A stretch of DNA of 40,193 nucleotides from an uncultured Paracoccus sp. (GTDB lineage Bacteria; Pseudomonadota; Alphaproteobacteria; Rhodobacterales; Rhodobacteraceae). The number at the start of each line of letters is the position of its first letter. The first letter of the stretch is position 1. Made by a program: the position numbers and the translations under genes. Location: assembly GCA_934533075.1 (NCBI GenBank), contig CAKTBJ010000028.1, positions 1-40,193 of the forward strand. Reading direction: 5' to 3'. This document shows, piece by piece, positions 22,921 to 32,246 of the stretch. The notes beneath the pieces are model-generated. The model was not told the origin of the DNA and did not search any database. It was given only the letters and a program-made list of their open reading frames with translations.

Positions 22921-24290
22921 AGCCGGTCCCCCAGCAGGAACTCGGCCGCGCGGTCCAGGCGGATATGCGGCGGGCCGTCGCCCGGCTTCAGCGTCGAGGG
23001 CGCGGGGGCGAAGTTCATCACCGCATAATCGGCGTCCAGCCAGGCGCTTGCGCCTTCGCGGGCGGGGGTCAGCAGGTCGGCGGGGTCGTCGGGCAACTCG
23101 CCGGGGTAAAGCGCCGCGCGGCACCCGTCCAGCAGCGTGCCGCGCACCGCCGGCAACGATTCGCCGTCGCGCTCGATCATGGTTTCCGTGGTGGAGCGCA
23201 GGGCGGCGATAGCCAGCGCCTCGGTCCGCGCGCCGGAGAAATCGGCGCGGTCGCGGGCCTCGCGCAGCAGCGCCGACAGGATCGCGGCAAGGCGCGGATG
23301 TTGCTGGTGGTGCAGGTGGTCGGCCTTGGTGGCGGCGAACAGGATGCGCTCGACCCGCCGCGCGCCGACCAGCTGCGCCAGCCAGCCGGCGCGGCCGGGA
23401 CGGAAGGCCGACAGGATCGCGGCCATCGCCCGGCGCATGTCCTCGACCGCCGCCGGGCCGGAATGGATGGCGCCCAGCACGTCGACCAGCACCACCTGCC
23501 GGTCGATGCGGGCGAAGTGGTCGCGGAAGAAAGGCCTGACGATCCGCGCCTTGTAGGCCTCGAACCGGCGCGCGCATTCGCGCCAGAGGGGGCCGTCGCG
23601 CAGGCTTTCGGGCAGGGGCGCGAAGGTCAGGGCCGGGCTGCCGGCCAGCTCTCCCGGCAGGAGGAAGCGGCCCGGCGTGCAATCCGACCAGCCGGCTTCG
23701 CGCGCGGCATGCAGATGCGCGGCGTAAAGCCCGGTCAGCTCCTGCGCCAGCACCTCGTCGAAACCCGCGTCCGGGGCCAGCGCCGCCAGCGCGTCGAGGA
23801 AGGGCGCCGATGCCGGGCGCAAGGGCAGGCGGGCCAGCACCTCGGCCGACCATGCGGCGAAGTCCTGCTCCATCAGGCGCAGGTCCAGCAGCCATTCGCC
23901 GGGATAGTCCACGATGTCGATATGCACGGTGCGCGGTCCGCGCAGGCCCGAGAGCAGCCCGCGCGGTTCCAGCCGCAGCGACAGCCGCAGCTCGCTGACA
24001 TGGCGGGTTCCTTCGGGCCAGAAGGGGTCCGGGCCGGTCATCGCGGCAAGGTAACGTTCGAAATCGAAGCGCGGCACGGTGTCGTCGGGCTGGGGTTGCA
24101 GCCAGGCGGCGCGCAGGCTGCCATCGGCCACGGCCCGCATCCCGGCCATGCGGCCGCGATCCATCAGGTTGGCGACCAGCGAGGTGATGAACACCGTCTT
24201 GCCGGCCCGCGACAGGCCGGTGACGCCCAGCCGGATCACCGGATCGGCCAGCCCCAGCCCCTGCAAAACCTCGCCCGCCAGTCCCGCCAT
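22917..24290 (-). CDS. ycjX: YcjX-family P-loop NTPase
   Basis: A 457-residue YcjX/DUF463 protein. Walker A is GLSRAGKTVF near residue 25, distinctive for the family. Further family segments are RFDFERYLAAMTGPDPFWPE, VHIDIVDYPGEWLLDL (Walker B-like), RQVVLVDVLGAIHSGPAAVE and ILFAATKADHLHHQQHPRL, which resembles a guanine-specificity TKAD loop. Structural work on a relative indicates GTP/GDP binding. I chose ATG 24290, just before the conserved N-terminus; the long open frame upstream is an antisense shadow of the MATE gene. The DUF697 gene follows with a 4-bp overlap. It diverges from the MATE gene with 111 bp between them. Confidence 0.92.
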   Translation of the reverse strand: MAGLAGEVLQGLGLADPVIRLGVTGLSRAGKTVFITSLVANLMDRGRMAGMRAVADGSLRAAWLQPQPDDTVPRFDFERYLAAMTGPDPFWPEGTRHVSELRLSLRLEPRGLLSGLRGPRTVHIDIVDYPGEWLLDLRLMEQDFAAWSAEVLARLPLRPASAPFLDALAALAPDAGFDEVLAQELTGLYAAHLHAAREAGWSDCTPGRFLLPGELAGSPALTFAPLPESLRDGPLWRECARRFEAYKARIVRPFFRDHFARIDRQVVLVDVLGAIHSGPAAVEDMRRAMAAILSAFRPGRAGWLAQLVGARRVERILFAATKADHLHHQQHPRLAAILSALLREARDRADFSGARTEALAIAALRSTTETMIERDGESLPAVRGTLLDGCRAALYPGELPDDPADLLTPAREGASAWLDADYAVMNFAPAPSTLKPGDGPPHIRLDRAAEFLLGDRL

Positions 24291-24401
24291 GCGTGCCCCG
24301 CCTTTCCTGTCCTGCGTCAAGATAGGGTGTCGGGGCCGAGACTTACAGGGTCGCGCCGTCACGGCTTGCACGGGCGTCAGCCGGCGGATAGGAGGGCGGC
24401 C

Positions 24402-25775
24402 ATGTCGAACCGCTATTCCCTTCATGCCCGCGCCCTTCTGGTGCTGGGGCTGCCCCTGATCGGCACGCATGTGGCCCGCGTGGCCATCGGCGTGGCCGAT
24501 ACCGTCATGGTGGGCTGGTACAGCGTCGACGCGCTGGCCGGGCTGATCATCGCCGTGTCGATGCAGTTCGTGCTGTTCATGCTGGGTTCGGGCTTTGCCA
24601 TCGCCCTGCTGGGGGTGCTGGCCAACGCGCTGGCGCGCAGGGACGAGGTGCAGGTGCGCCGGTCCACCCGCATGGCGCTGTGGCTGTCGCTGGCGCATTC
24701 CGTGCTGATCATGCCGCTGCTGTGGTGGTCGGGGCCGCTGCTGCTGGCGCTGGGCCAGGCGCCCGAGGTCGCCCAATATGCGCAGGATTATCTGCGCATC
24801 AGCGGCTGGGGCGTTGGGCTGATCCTCGCCGGCATGGTGCTGAGCAGCTATCTGGCCGCGATGGAGCGCACGCAGATCCTGCTGTGGATCACCGTGGCCG
24901 GCATCCCGGTCAATATCGCGCTGAACTGGGCGCTGATCTTCGGCCATTGGGGCTTCCCCGAGATGGGCGTGCGCGGGGCGGCGCTGGCCTCGGTCACGGT
25001 GCAGGCCGTGCAGCTTGCCGGCATGCTGGCCTATGCGCTCTGGCTGCCGCAGGCGCGGCGATTCGCGCTGATGCAACGCTTCTGGCGGCCGGATTGGGGG
25101 GCGCTGTGGCATGTGCTGCGGCTGGGCCTGCCGGTGGGCATCACCGCCGTGGCCGAGGTCGCCATGTTCACCGCCGCCAACCTGATGATGGGCTGGATCG
25201 GCGTGGTGCCGCTGGCCGCGCACGGGATCGCGCTGCAAATCGCCTCCATCGCCTTCATGGTGCATCTGGGCCTGTCGAACGCCGCCACCATCCGCGTCGG
25301 CCAGAGCCAGGGCCACGGCGATCCGCAGGCCATGCGCGAGGTCTCGGCCACCGTCATCCTGCTGTCGCTGGCGGTGACCGGCGTGGTGATCGCGGTGTTC
25401 CTGTCGGTCCCGCGGCTGCTGGCCGGCGCCTATCTGGACATGGCCAAGCCGCAGGCGCCCGAAATCCTGTCGATGGCGGTCTTCCTGCTGGTCTGGGCGG
25501 CGATCTTCCAGCTGGCCGACGGCTTGCAGGCCATTGCGCTGGGCCTGCTGCGCGGGGTGCAGGACACGCGGGTGCCGATGTGGATCACCGCCTTCGCCTA
25601 TTGGGTGGTCGGCCTGCCCGGCAGCTATCTGCTGGCCTTCCCGCTGGGCTTCGGTCCCGGCGGTATCTGGGCCGGGCTGACCCTTGGCCTGACCGTGGCG
25701 GCGGCGCTGCTGATGGTGCGCTTCTGGCGCGGGCTTGCGCGGGGGGACTGGACCCGCGCCGCGCCCGCGCGCTAG
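24402..25775 (+). CDS. MATE-family multidrug efflux transporter (NorM type)
   Basis: A 457-residue protein with about 12 predicted transmembrane helices in two homologous halves. The N-half has LVLGLPLIGTHVARVAIGVA followed by DTVMVGWYSVDALAG, and the C-half repeats it as VLRLGLPVGITAVAEVAMFT followed by NLMMGWIGVVPLAAHGIA. NorM members export cationic compounds using a sodium or proton gradient. A strong site (GGAGGG) stands 7 bases before ATG 24402. Such genes are core in many Rhodobacteraceae; the substrate cannot be predicted. The next gene, 27 bp downstream on the same strand, is a small Lrp/AsnC-type ligand-binding domain that may share the transcript. Confidence 0.93.
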   Translation: MSNRYSLHARALLVLGLPLIGTHVARVAIGVADTVMVGWYSVDALAGLIIAVSMQFVLFMLGSGFAIALLGVLANALARRDEVQVRRSTRMALWLSLAHSVLIMPLLWWSGPLLLALGQAPEVAQYAQDYLRISGWGVGLILAGMVLSSYLAAMERTQILLWITVAGIPVNIALNWALIFGHWGFPEMGVRGAALASVTVQAVQLAGMLAYALWLPQARRFALMQRFWRPDWGALWHVLRLGLPVGITAVAEVAMFTAANLMMGWIGVVPLAAHGIALQIASIAFMVHLGLSNAATIRVGQSQGHGDPQAMREVSATVILLSLAVTGVVIAVFLSVPRLLAGAYLDMAKPQAPEILSMAVFLLVWAAIFQLADGLQAIALGLLRGVQDTRVPMWITAFAYWVVGLPGSYLLAFPLGFGPGGIWAGLTLGLTVAAALLMVRFWRGLARGDWTRAAPAR

Positions 25776-25802
25776 TCTCTCCGCAAATCAGGGGGTTTCC
25801 TC

Positions 25803-26039
25803 ATGCGTCCCTTCTTTGTGCAGTTCCGTTGCGAGCCGGGCCGGACCTACGAGGTCGCCGATGCCATCTATGACCGCGAACTGGTCAGCGAGCTTTATTC
25901 GACCTCGGGCGAGTGGGACCTGCTGGCCAAGATCTACATCCCCGAGGGCGAGGATGTGGGGCGCTTTCTGGCCGAAAAGCTGTTCGACATTCCCGGCATC
26001 AGCCGCACCCTGACCACGATGACCTTCAAGGCGTTCTAG
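25803..26039 (+). CDS. Stand-alone Lrp/AsnC ligand-binding (RAM) domain protein
   Basis: A 78-residue protein consisting only of the C-terminal alpha/beta ferredoxin-like domain of Lrp/AsnC regulators (FVQFRCEPGRTYEVADAIYD, a central SGEWDLLAKIYIP strand pair, and GISRTLTTMTFKAF at the end). There is no helix-turn-helix. Such single-domain proteins assemble into rings that bind amino acids in the intersubunit clefts and may titrate full-length Lrp proteins. A good site (AGGGGGTTTCCTC) precedes the ATG. It follows the MATE gene by 27 bp and converges on hrpB with a 3-bp gap. Fold is confident; ligand and partner are unknown. Confidence 0.85.
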   Translation: MRPFFVQFRCEPGRTYEVADAIYDRELVSELYSTSGEWDLLAKIYIPEGEDVGRFLAEKLFDIPGISRTLTTMTFKAF

Positions 26040-26042
26040 GCG

Positions 26043-28460
26043 TCATGTGCCCCGCGGCTTGGCGCGCAGGGTCGGGTCGGCCTGCGTCGGGTCCTCGGGC
26101 CAGGGGTGGCGGGGATAGCGGCCGCGCATGTCCTTGCGCACGTCCGAATAGCTGCTGGCCCAGAAGCCGGGCAGGTCCATCGTCACCTGCAAGGGTCGCC
26201 CGGCCGGCGAGGTCAGGGTGATGCGCAGCGGCCGCCCGGCCACGGTCGGGTGGCGGGTGAGGCCGAACATTTCTTGCAGCCGCACCTCGATGGAGGGGGC
26301 CTCGCCGCCGTAGTCGATGGGCGCCTTGCGGCCCAGCGGCGTGGTGAAATGCGCCGGGGCCTCGCGGTCCAGCGCCTGCTGGCCGGTCCAGCCGATCCGG
26401 GCCAGCAGCGCGGCTTGCAGATCGAGGCCACGCAGGTCGGCGGTGCTGCGGGCCTCGGCCAGCCACGGCGCCAGCCAGTCGGCATCGGCCAGCAGGCTGT
26501 CATCGTCCACCGGTCCCAGATCGGGCAGCAAGGCGATCCGCGCCCGCAGCCGCGCCGCCGTGGGCGACCAGTTCAGGCCGATGGCGCGCAGCCCCTCCAG
26601 CGCGGCCTCGGCCAGCGCCTCGGGCGGGGCGTCCTCCCAACGGCGTTCCGCAAGGGTCAGCGCGCCCAGCATCTCGCGCTGGCGGGCCAGCACCCGGCCC
26701 TCGCGGCGGTCCCAGCTCACGCTGTCCTGCCAGCGGATGCGGTCGGCATGCAGCGCGCGCAGTTCCGATTCCGTCACCGGCAGGGCGGCGCGGATGCGCG
26801 ATTCGCGGCCCTTGCCGTCCAGATCGGTGGCGACGATCCATTGTGCCGCGCCCAAGCCGTCGCCCTCGGCCAGCATGGCGCCGCGCCCGCCGGACAGGAT
26901 ATGGCGCGCGGCCTCGCCCTTGCGGCGCTGGCCGATGCGGTCGGGATAGGCCAGCGCCGCCATGCCGCCCGGCGTCAGGTCCGGGAACGGTGGATCGGCG
27001 GGGGCCAGCCGGGCCAGCCTTTTGGATTCGCTGCGCAATCGCGCCAGCGCGCCGGGATCGGCAGGGAAGGGCTGGTCGCGCCCCGCCAGCGCCGCCAGCC
27101 GCAGCGTCATGTCCGCCGGCGCCCCCCGCAGCGGATCGCGGTCGGAGATCAGCGCGGCCAACGGCGCCGCCCCGCGCCCCGCCAGCATCAGCATATGGCC
27201 AAGGCGCGGATGCAGCGGCAGCCCCGCCAGCGCCCGCCCGTGCGTCGTGATCCGGCCACCCGCGTCCAGCGCGCCGAGATCGGCCAGCAGCGCCCGCGCC
27301 TCGGACAAGGCGGCCTCCGGCGGCGGGGTGAGGAAGGCCAGATCGCCCGCCGCCGCCCCCCATGCCGCCAGTTCCAGCGCCAAAGGCGCGAGGTCGGCGC
27401 TGGCGATCTCGGGCGGGGCGGCGGCGGGCATGGCGCCCTCCTCGGCCCGCGCCCAAAGGCGATAGCAGATGCCCGGCGCCACCCGTCCGGCCCGGCCACG
27501 ACGTTGATCCGACTCGGCTTTCGCGGCGCGCTCGGTCACCAGACGCGACATGCCGCTGCCGGGGTCGAACCGCGCCCGCCGCGCCCGCCCGGCATCCACC
27601 ACCACCCGCACCGCCGGAATGGTCAGCGAGGTTTCCGCGATCGCGGTTGCCAGCACCACCCGCCTTTGCGCGCCCGGCGGCGACAGCGCCGCCCGCTGCG
27701 CCGCCGGCGGCAGCGCCCCGTAAAGCGGCAGGATTTCGGCGCCGGTATCGGCCAGCAGGGCAGAGACCCGGCGGATTTCTCCCTCTCCCGGCAGGAAGGC
27801 CAGCAAGGTGCCGCCCGGTTCAGGATCGGTTTCCGCCAGCGCCTGCCGGATCAGCGCGGCGGTTTCCGCCTCAAGCCGCGCGCCGGCGGGCAGGGGGCGC
27901 GGCAGCCAGCGGGTTTCCACCGGATACGCCCGGCCTTCGGAGCGGATCACCGGCGCGCCGCCCATCAGCGCCGCCACCGGCTCGGCCGCCAGCGTGGCCG
28001 ACATGACCAGCAGAACAAGGTCGGGGCGCAGGGCGGCACAGGCCTCCAGCGTCAGGGCAAGGCCCAGATCGGCGTTCAGGCTGCGCTCGTGGAATTCGTC
28101 GAAGATCACCGCGCCGATGCCGTCCAGCGAGGGATCGGATTGCAGCATCCGGGTCAGGATGCCCTCCGTGACCACCTCGATCCGCTTGCCCGGCAGCGAT
28201 TCGCCACGCATGCGAAAGCCCACGCTGTCGCCGGGCGCCTCGCCCAGTTCCTCGGCCATGCGCAGGGCGGCCGCGCGGGCGGCGAGGCGGCGCGGTTCCA
28301 GCATGACGATGCGGCCCGCGATGTCGGGCAGCAGGGCCAGCGGCACCCGCGTCGTCTTGCCGGCGCCGGGCGGCGCCACCAGCACCGCCCGCCCCTCGCG
28401 CGCAAGGGCGGCGCGTAGCTCCGGGATCGCGGCGTCGATGGGCAGCGGCGACAGGTTCAT
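26043..28460 (-). CDS. hrpB: DExH-box ATP-dependent helicase HrpB
   Basis: An 805-residue helicase, full length for HrpB. Motif I is APPGAGKTTRVPLAL near residue 32, motif II is DEFHER (the DEFH variant of HrpB), motif III is VMSATL, and motif VI is QRRGRAGRV. A HA2-type helical region follows. The C-terminal HrpB domain ends in the family hallmark RYPRHPWPEDPTQADPT. HrpB is a DEAH/RHA-type helicase of uncertain cellular role, probably in RNA metabolism. The start at 28460 overlaps the stop of the upstream tsaC/sua5 gene by four bases (ATGA), so the two are coupled. Confidence 0.94.
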   Translation of the reverse strand: MNLSPLPIDAAIPELRAALAREGRAVLVAPPGAGKTTRVPLALLPDIAGRIVMLEPRRLAARAAALRMAEELGEAPGDSVGFRMRGESLPGKRIEVVTEGILTRMLQSDPSLDGIGAVIFDEFHERSLNADLGLALTLEACAALRPDLVLLVMSATLAAEPVAALMGGAPVIRSEGRAYPVETRWLPRPLPAGARLEAETAALIRQALAETDPEPGGTLLAFLPGEGEIRRVSALLADTGAEILPLYGALPPAAQRAALSPPGAQRRVVLATAIAETSLTIPAVRVVVDAGRARRARFDPGSGMSRLVTERAAKAESDQRRGRAGRVAPGICYRLWARAEEGAMPAAAPPEIASADLAPLALELAAWGAAAGDLAFLTPPPEAALSEARALLADLGALDAGGRITTHGRALAGLPLHPRLGHMLMLAGRGAAPLAALISDRDPLRGAPADMTLRLAALAGRDQPFPADPGALARLRSESKRLARLAPADPPFPDLTPGGMAALAYPDRIGQRRKGEAARHILSGGRGAMLAEGDGLGAAQWIVATDLDGKGRESRIRAALPVTESELRALHADRIRWQDSVSWDRREGRVLARQREMLGALTLAERRWEDAPPEALAEAALEGLRAIGLNWSPTAARLRARIALLPDLGPVDDDSLLADADWLAPWLAEARSTADLRGLDLQAALLARIGWTGQQALDREAPAHFTTPLGRKAPIDYGGEAPSIEVRLQEMFGLTRHPTVAGRPLRITLTSPAGRPLQVTMDLPGFWASSYSDVRKDMRGRYPRHPWPEDPTQADPTLRAKPRGT

Positions 28461-29413
28461 CGCGGGGCGGCCGCGCGGGCAAGGCGGTCGTTGATCGCCG
28501 CCCCGACCCCCTCGGCCGGGATCGGCGCCACCGCGATGGGCAGGCCCAGCGCATCCGCCCGGCGCAGGCAGTCGAACAGGTTGGCGGCGGCTTCCTCCAG
28601 ACTGCCGGCGGGCGACAGGTTCAGGTCGCCCCCGCCGGGACCGAAGCCGATATAGGCCTCGCCCGCGCGGGGGCCTTGGGCGTTCAGGCGGACCGGGGCG
28701 CGGGGGGCGTAATGGCTGGACAGCATGCCCGGCGCCACCGGGGCCGCGTCCTCCGTGGTCCGCACCGTCGCGAGGGGGCCGAGGACGCGCGCCAGCGCGT
28801 CGCCGGTGATGCCGCCGGGGCGCAGGATCACCGGGCGCCCGGCCTCCCAGCCCAGGATGGTGGATTCCAGCCCCACCGCGCAGGGTCCGGCATCGACCAC
28901 CGCCGCGATCCGGCCCGACAGCCCGTTCTGCGGGTCCAGCACATGCGCCGCCGTGGTGGGGCTGATCCGGCCCGAAGGGTTGGCCGAAGGCGCCGCCAGC
29001 ACGCCGCCGAAGGCGCGCAGGATCGCCCCCGCCACCGGATGCGCCGGCCATCGCAGCGCCACGCGGTCGCCCCCCGCCGTCACCGCCGGGGCCAGCCCGG
29101 AATCGGCGCGCAAGGGCAGCACCAGCGTCAGCGGGCCGGGCCAGAAAGCCGCCGCCGCCGCCTCGGCCGCCGCGTCGAACACCGCCAGCTCGCGCGCCTG
29201 CGCCAGGCTGGAAACGTGCACGATCAGCGGGTTATGCGCGGGCCGCCCCTTGGCCGCATAGATGCGCGCCACGGCCTCGGCCCGGCGGGCATCGGCGGCC
29301 AGCCCGTAGACGGTTTCGGTGGGGATGGCGACGGCCTGCCCCCCGGCCAGCAGGGCGGCCGCGCGGGCGATCCCCTCCGGGTCGGGATTCAGGCGGATGG
29401 TGGCGGGCGGCAT
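28457..29413 (-). CDS. tsaC: L-threonylcarbamoyladenylate synthase (Sua5 type)
   Basis: A 318-residue protein, so the long Sua5 form with a C-terminal extra domain rather than short TsaC. The YrdC domain shows PTETVYGLAADA, the KGRPAHNPLIVHV loop and the APSANPSGRISPTTAAHV segment; RPGGIT marks the end of the domain, followed by a linker with GMLSSHYAPRAPVRL, the Sua5 interdomain signature. It makes threonylcarbamoyl-AMP from Thr, bicarbonate and ATP for the t6A37 modification of tRNAs decoding ANN codons. I chose ATG 29413, with AGAGG upstream. The frame is open to 29488, but that part lacks family residues. It overlaps hrpB by four bases. Confidence 0.94.
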   Translation of the reverse strand: MPPATIRLNPDPEGIARAAALLAGGQAVAIPTETVYGLAADARRAEAVARIYAAKGRPAHNPLIVHVSSLAQARELAVFDAAAEAAAAAFWPGPLTLVLPLRADSGLAPAVTAGGDRVALRWPAHPVAGAILRAFGGVLAAPSANPSGRISPTTAAHVLDPQNGLSGRIAAVVDAGPCAVGLESTILGWEAGRPVILRPGGITGDALARVLGPLATVRTTEDAAPVAPGMLSSHYAPRAPVRLNAQGPRAGEAYIGFGPGGGDLNLSPAGSLEEAAANLFDCLRRADALGLPIAVAPIPAEGVGAAINDRLARAAAPR

Positions 29414-29544
29414 GGGGCCTCTTTCGACGATTCGGGACGCGGCGTTGCGGCTGGACCCGATCCCCGGCGCGGGGCAAGCTGGGTGCAAACGCGGTCCGGT
29501 CCGGCTTGGCCCAAGCCGCCCCGCCGCGCAAGAGGGGGACCGCC

Positions 29545-31209
29545 ATGACCTATCGCGCCGCCCTGGCCGATACCCGCTTCATCCTGCAACATGTGCTGCC
29601 GCTGGCGCCGCTGGCCGCCACCGAACGCTTTGCCGAGGCCACGCCGGAACTGGTCGATTCGGTGCTGACCGAGGCCGCGCGCCTTTGCGACCGGGTGCTG
29701 GCGCCCACGAACCGCGCCGGCGACCTGACCCCCGCGCGGCTGGAGAACGGCGTGCTGCGCAGTTCGCCCGGCTTTGCCGAGGCGTTCCGGGCCATTGCGG
29801 AAGGCGGCTGGGTGGGCCTGTCGGCCAGCCCCGCGCATGGCGGCATGGGCCTGCCGCAGGTGGTCAGCCAGGCCGTGGGCGAGATGATGGCCGGCGCCAA
29901 CCTCGCGCTGCAACTGAACCCGCTGCTGACCCACGGCCAGATCGAGGCGCTGGAGCATCACGCGGACCCGCAGATGCAGGCGCTGTATCTGCCCCGGCTG
30001 ATCTCGGGCCAATGGTCGGGCACCATGAACCTGACCGAGCCGCAGGCCGGCAGCGACGTGGGCGCCCTGCGCTGCCGGGCCGAGCCGGGGCCGGATGGCA
30101 CCCATCTCATCACCGGGCAGAAGATCTTCATCACCTGGGGCGATACGGATTTCACCGAGAACGTCTGCCATCTGGTGCTGGCGCGGCTGCCGGATGCGCC
30201 GCCGGGCACGCGCGGCATCAGCCTGTTCATGGTGCCGAAATTCATCCCCGACGCCGAGGGTCGGCCCGGCGCCGCCAACGCCCTGCGCGTGGTCAGCCTG
30301 GAGCACAAGCTGGGCATCCACGGCAGCCCGACCTGCGTGATGGCCTTCGAGGGGGCGACGGGCTGGCTGGTGGGTGCGCCGCATGGCGGCATGGCGGCGA
30401 TGTTCACCATGATGAACGCGGCGCGGCTTTCCGTCGGCATGCAGGGCGTCGGCGTGGCCGAGGCCGCGCTGCAAAAGGCCGCAACCTACGCGGCCGGGCG
30501 CGAGCAGGCCGGCCCGATCATCCGCCACGCGGATGTGCGCCGGATGCTGGCCTGTGCGCGGGCCGAGGTGTTCGCCGCCCGCGCCATCTGCATGGCCTGC
30601 GCGATGGCGCTGGACCTTGCCGCCGCGGGCGACGAGTCCGCCCGCGCCCGTGCCGCCTTCCTGACCCCGATCGCCAAGGCCTACGGCACCGATGTCGGGT
30701 GCCGGGTGGCCGATACCGGCGTGCAGGTGCATGGCGGCATGGGCTATATCGAGGAGACCGGCGCCGCCCAGCATCTGCGCGATGCCCGCATCACCGCGAT
30801 CTACGAGGGCACCAACGGCATTCAGGCGATGGACCTGGTGGCCCGCAAGATGGCCGATGGCGGCGCGGCGGCCCTTGCGCTGCTGGACGAGGTGGAGGCC
30901 GAGGCCGTGGGACCGCTCGGCGCCCCGGTGGCCGAGGCGGCGCGGGCGCTGCGGGCCGCGACCGGGGCGTTGCTGGCCGCCGGGATGCCGGACCGTTTCG
31001 CCGGCGCCGTGCCCTATCTGACCGCTTTCGCCCGCGTGCTGGGGGCGCATTTCCACCTGCGCGCGGCCAGGGCCGATCCGGCGCGGGAAGGTCTGGCGCG
31101 CATCTTCGTCACCCGCATCCTGCCGCGCCTGTCGGGCGATCTGGCCGAGGCGGAGGCCGGCGTCGCCGATCTTGACGCGCTGGACGATTCGGTGTTCGGG
31201 GGCGCATGA
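29545..31209 (+). CDS. Acyl-CoA dehydrogenase (large, C-terminally extended class; DmdC/FadE-like)
   Basis: A 554-residue FAD enzyme of the long class with an extra C-terminal helical domain. Recognisable parts are GGWVGLSASPAHGGMGLPQ, MNLTEPQAGSDVGALR, GQKIFITWGDTDFTENVCHL for FAD and substrate contacts, the AARLSVGMQGVGVAEAAL helix, YGTDVGCRVADTGVQVHGGM, and AIYEGTNGIQAMDLV carrying the catalytic-base Glu of many members. Relatives include 3-methylmercaptopropionyl-CoA dehydrogenase (DmdC) and medium/long-chain fatty acyl-CoA dehydrogenases, so the substrate is not fixed. A strong site (AGAGGGGGA) precedes ATG 29545. The stop overlaps the start of an MBL hydrolase (ATGA), suggesting that both act on acyl-CoA or its breakdown products. 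Confidence 0.9.
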   Translation: MTYRAALADTRFILQHVLPLAPLAATERFAEATPELVDSVLTEAARLCDRVLAPTNRAGDLTPARLENGVLRSSPGFAEAFRAIAEGGWVGLSASPAHGGMGLPQVVSQAVGEMMAGANLALQLNPLLTHGQIEALEHHADPQMQALYLPRLISGQWSGTMNLTEPQAGSDVGALRCRAEPGPDGTHLITGQKIFITWGDTDFTENVCHLVLARLPDAPPGTRGISLFMVPKFIPDAEGRPGAANALRVVSLEHKLGIHGSPTCVMAFEGATGWLVGAPHGGMAAMFTMMNAARLSVGMQGVGVAEAALQKAATYAAGREQAGPIIRHADVRRMLACARAEVFAARAICMACAMALDLAAAGDESARARAAFLTPIAKAYGTDVGCRVADTGVQVHGGMGYIEETGAAQHLRDARITAIYEGTNGIQAMDLVARKMADGGAAALALLDEVEAEAVGPLGAPVAEAARALRAATGALLAAGMPDRFAGAVPYLTAFARVLGAHFHLRAARADPAREGLARIFVTRILPRLSGDLAEAEAGVADLDALDDSVFGGA

Positions 31210-32246
31210 ACGCACGCGCGACCCCCGCCGGGCTGGCCTTCCCCTGGCCCGAGCCGCCGCCCGAAGGCGAGGCCATCGCCGTCGCCCCCGGCATCCTGTG
31301 GCTGCGGCTGGCGCTGCCCTGGGCGCTGGATCACGTCAATTGCTACGCCGTCGAGGACGCGGATGGCTGGACTCTGGTGGATACCGGCGTCGATTCGGCC
31401 CCGGCGCGGGCAGTCTGGGCGCGCATCCTTTCCGGGCCGCTGGCCGGGCGCCCGGTGCGGCGGGTGCTGGTGACGCATCACCATCCCGACCATATCGGCC
31501 TGGCCGGCTGGTTCGCGGCGCAGGGGGCGGAAATCTGGGCCTCGCGCACCGCCTGGCTGATGGCGCGGATGCTGCATCTGGACCGGCAGGCGGCGCCCGT
31601 GCCCCAGCAACTCGCCTTCTGGCGGCAGGCCGGGATGCCGGCGGAGATGCTGGCCCGGCGCGCGGGCGAACGGCCCTACAACCTGGCCGATTCGGTGCAT
31701 CCGATCCCGCTGGGCTATCGGCGGCTGGTCGAGGGGGATCGCCTGCGCCTCGGCGGGCGCGACTGGCTGGTCCGCATGGGCGAGGGCCACGCGCCCGAGC
31801 ATGTGACGCTGTGGACCGACGGGCTGGTGCTGGGCGGCGACCAGCTTCTGCCCGGCATCAGCCCCAATCTGGGCGTGCATCCGACCGAGCCGGAGGCCGA
31901 TCCCGTCGGCGACTGGCTGGACAGTTGCACCCGGATGGCGGCATTCGCCACGCCGGCGCAACTGGTCCTGCCCGGCCACAAGCTGCCTTTCACCGGCCTG
32001 CCCACCCGGCTGGCGGCGCTGATCGACAACCATCGCGGCGCGCTGGCCCGGCTGGAAACGGCGCTGCTGGAGACGCCGCGCACGGCTGTGGGCTGTTTCG
32101 ACCTGCTGTTCCGCCGCCGCATCGGCGCGGGCGAGTTCGGCCTCGCCCTGGTCGAATCGGTGGCGCATATCAACCATTTGCACCGGAACGGGCGGGTGCG
32201 GATGGTGGGAGAGACGGAAACCGGCGCCCGCCTCTGGGGGGCCTAG
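31206..32246 (+). CDS. MBL-fold metallo-hydrolase
   Basis: A 346-residue metallo-beta-lactamase-fold enzyme. Metal motif 1 is THHHPDHIG near residue 95, matching HxHxDH; the next ligands are His in [10 protein letters not shown], Asp in [16 protein letters not shown], and His in [11 protein letters not shown]. The fold is followed by a C-terminal winged-helix-like tail typical of the beta-lactamase-like 2 group. Family members hydrolyse thioesters, lactones or RNA ends. It is translationally coupled to the acyl-CoA dehydrogenase, which suggests an acyl-CoA thioesterase role, but this is inference. Its stop codon shares the CTAG palindrome with the stop of folD on the other strand. Confidence 0.86.
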   Translation: MNARATPAGLAFPWPEPPPEGEAIAVAPGILWLRLALPWALDHVNCYAVEDADGWTLVDTGVDSAPARAVWARILSGPLAGRPVRRVLVTHHHPDHIGLAGWFAAQGAEIWASRTAWLMARMLHLDRQAAPVPQQLAFWRQAGMPAEMLARRAGERPYNLADSVHPIPLGYRRLVEGDRLRLGGRDWLVRMGEGHAPEHVTLWTDGLVLGGDQLLPGISPNLGVHPTEPEADPVGDWLDSCTRMAAFATPAQLVLPGHKLPFTGLPTRLAALIDNHRGALARLETALLETPRTAVGCFDLLFRRRIGAGEFGLALVESVAHINHLHRNGRVRMVGETETGARLWGA

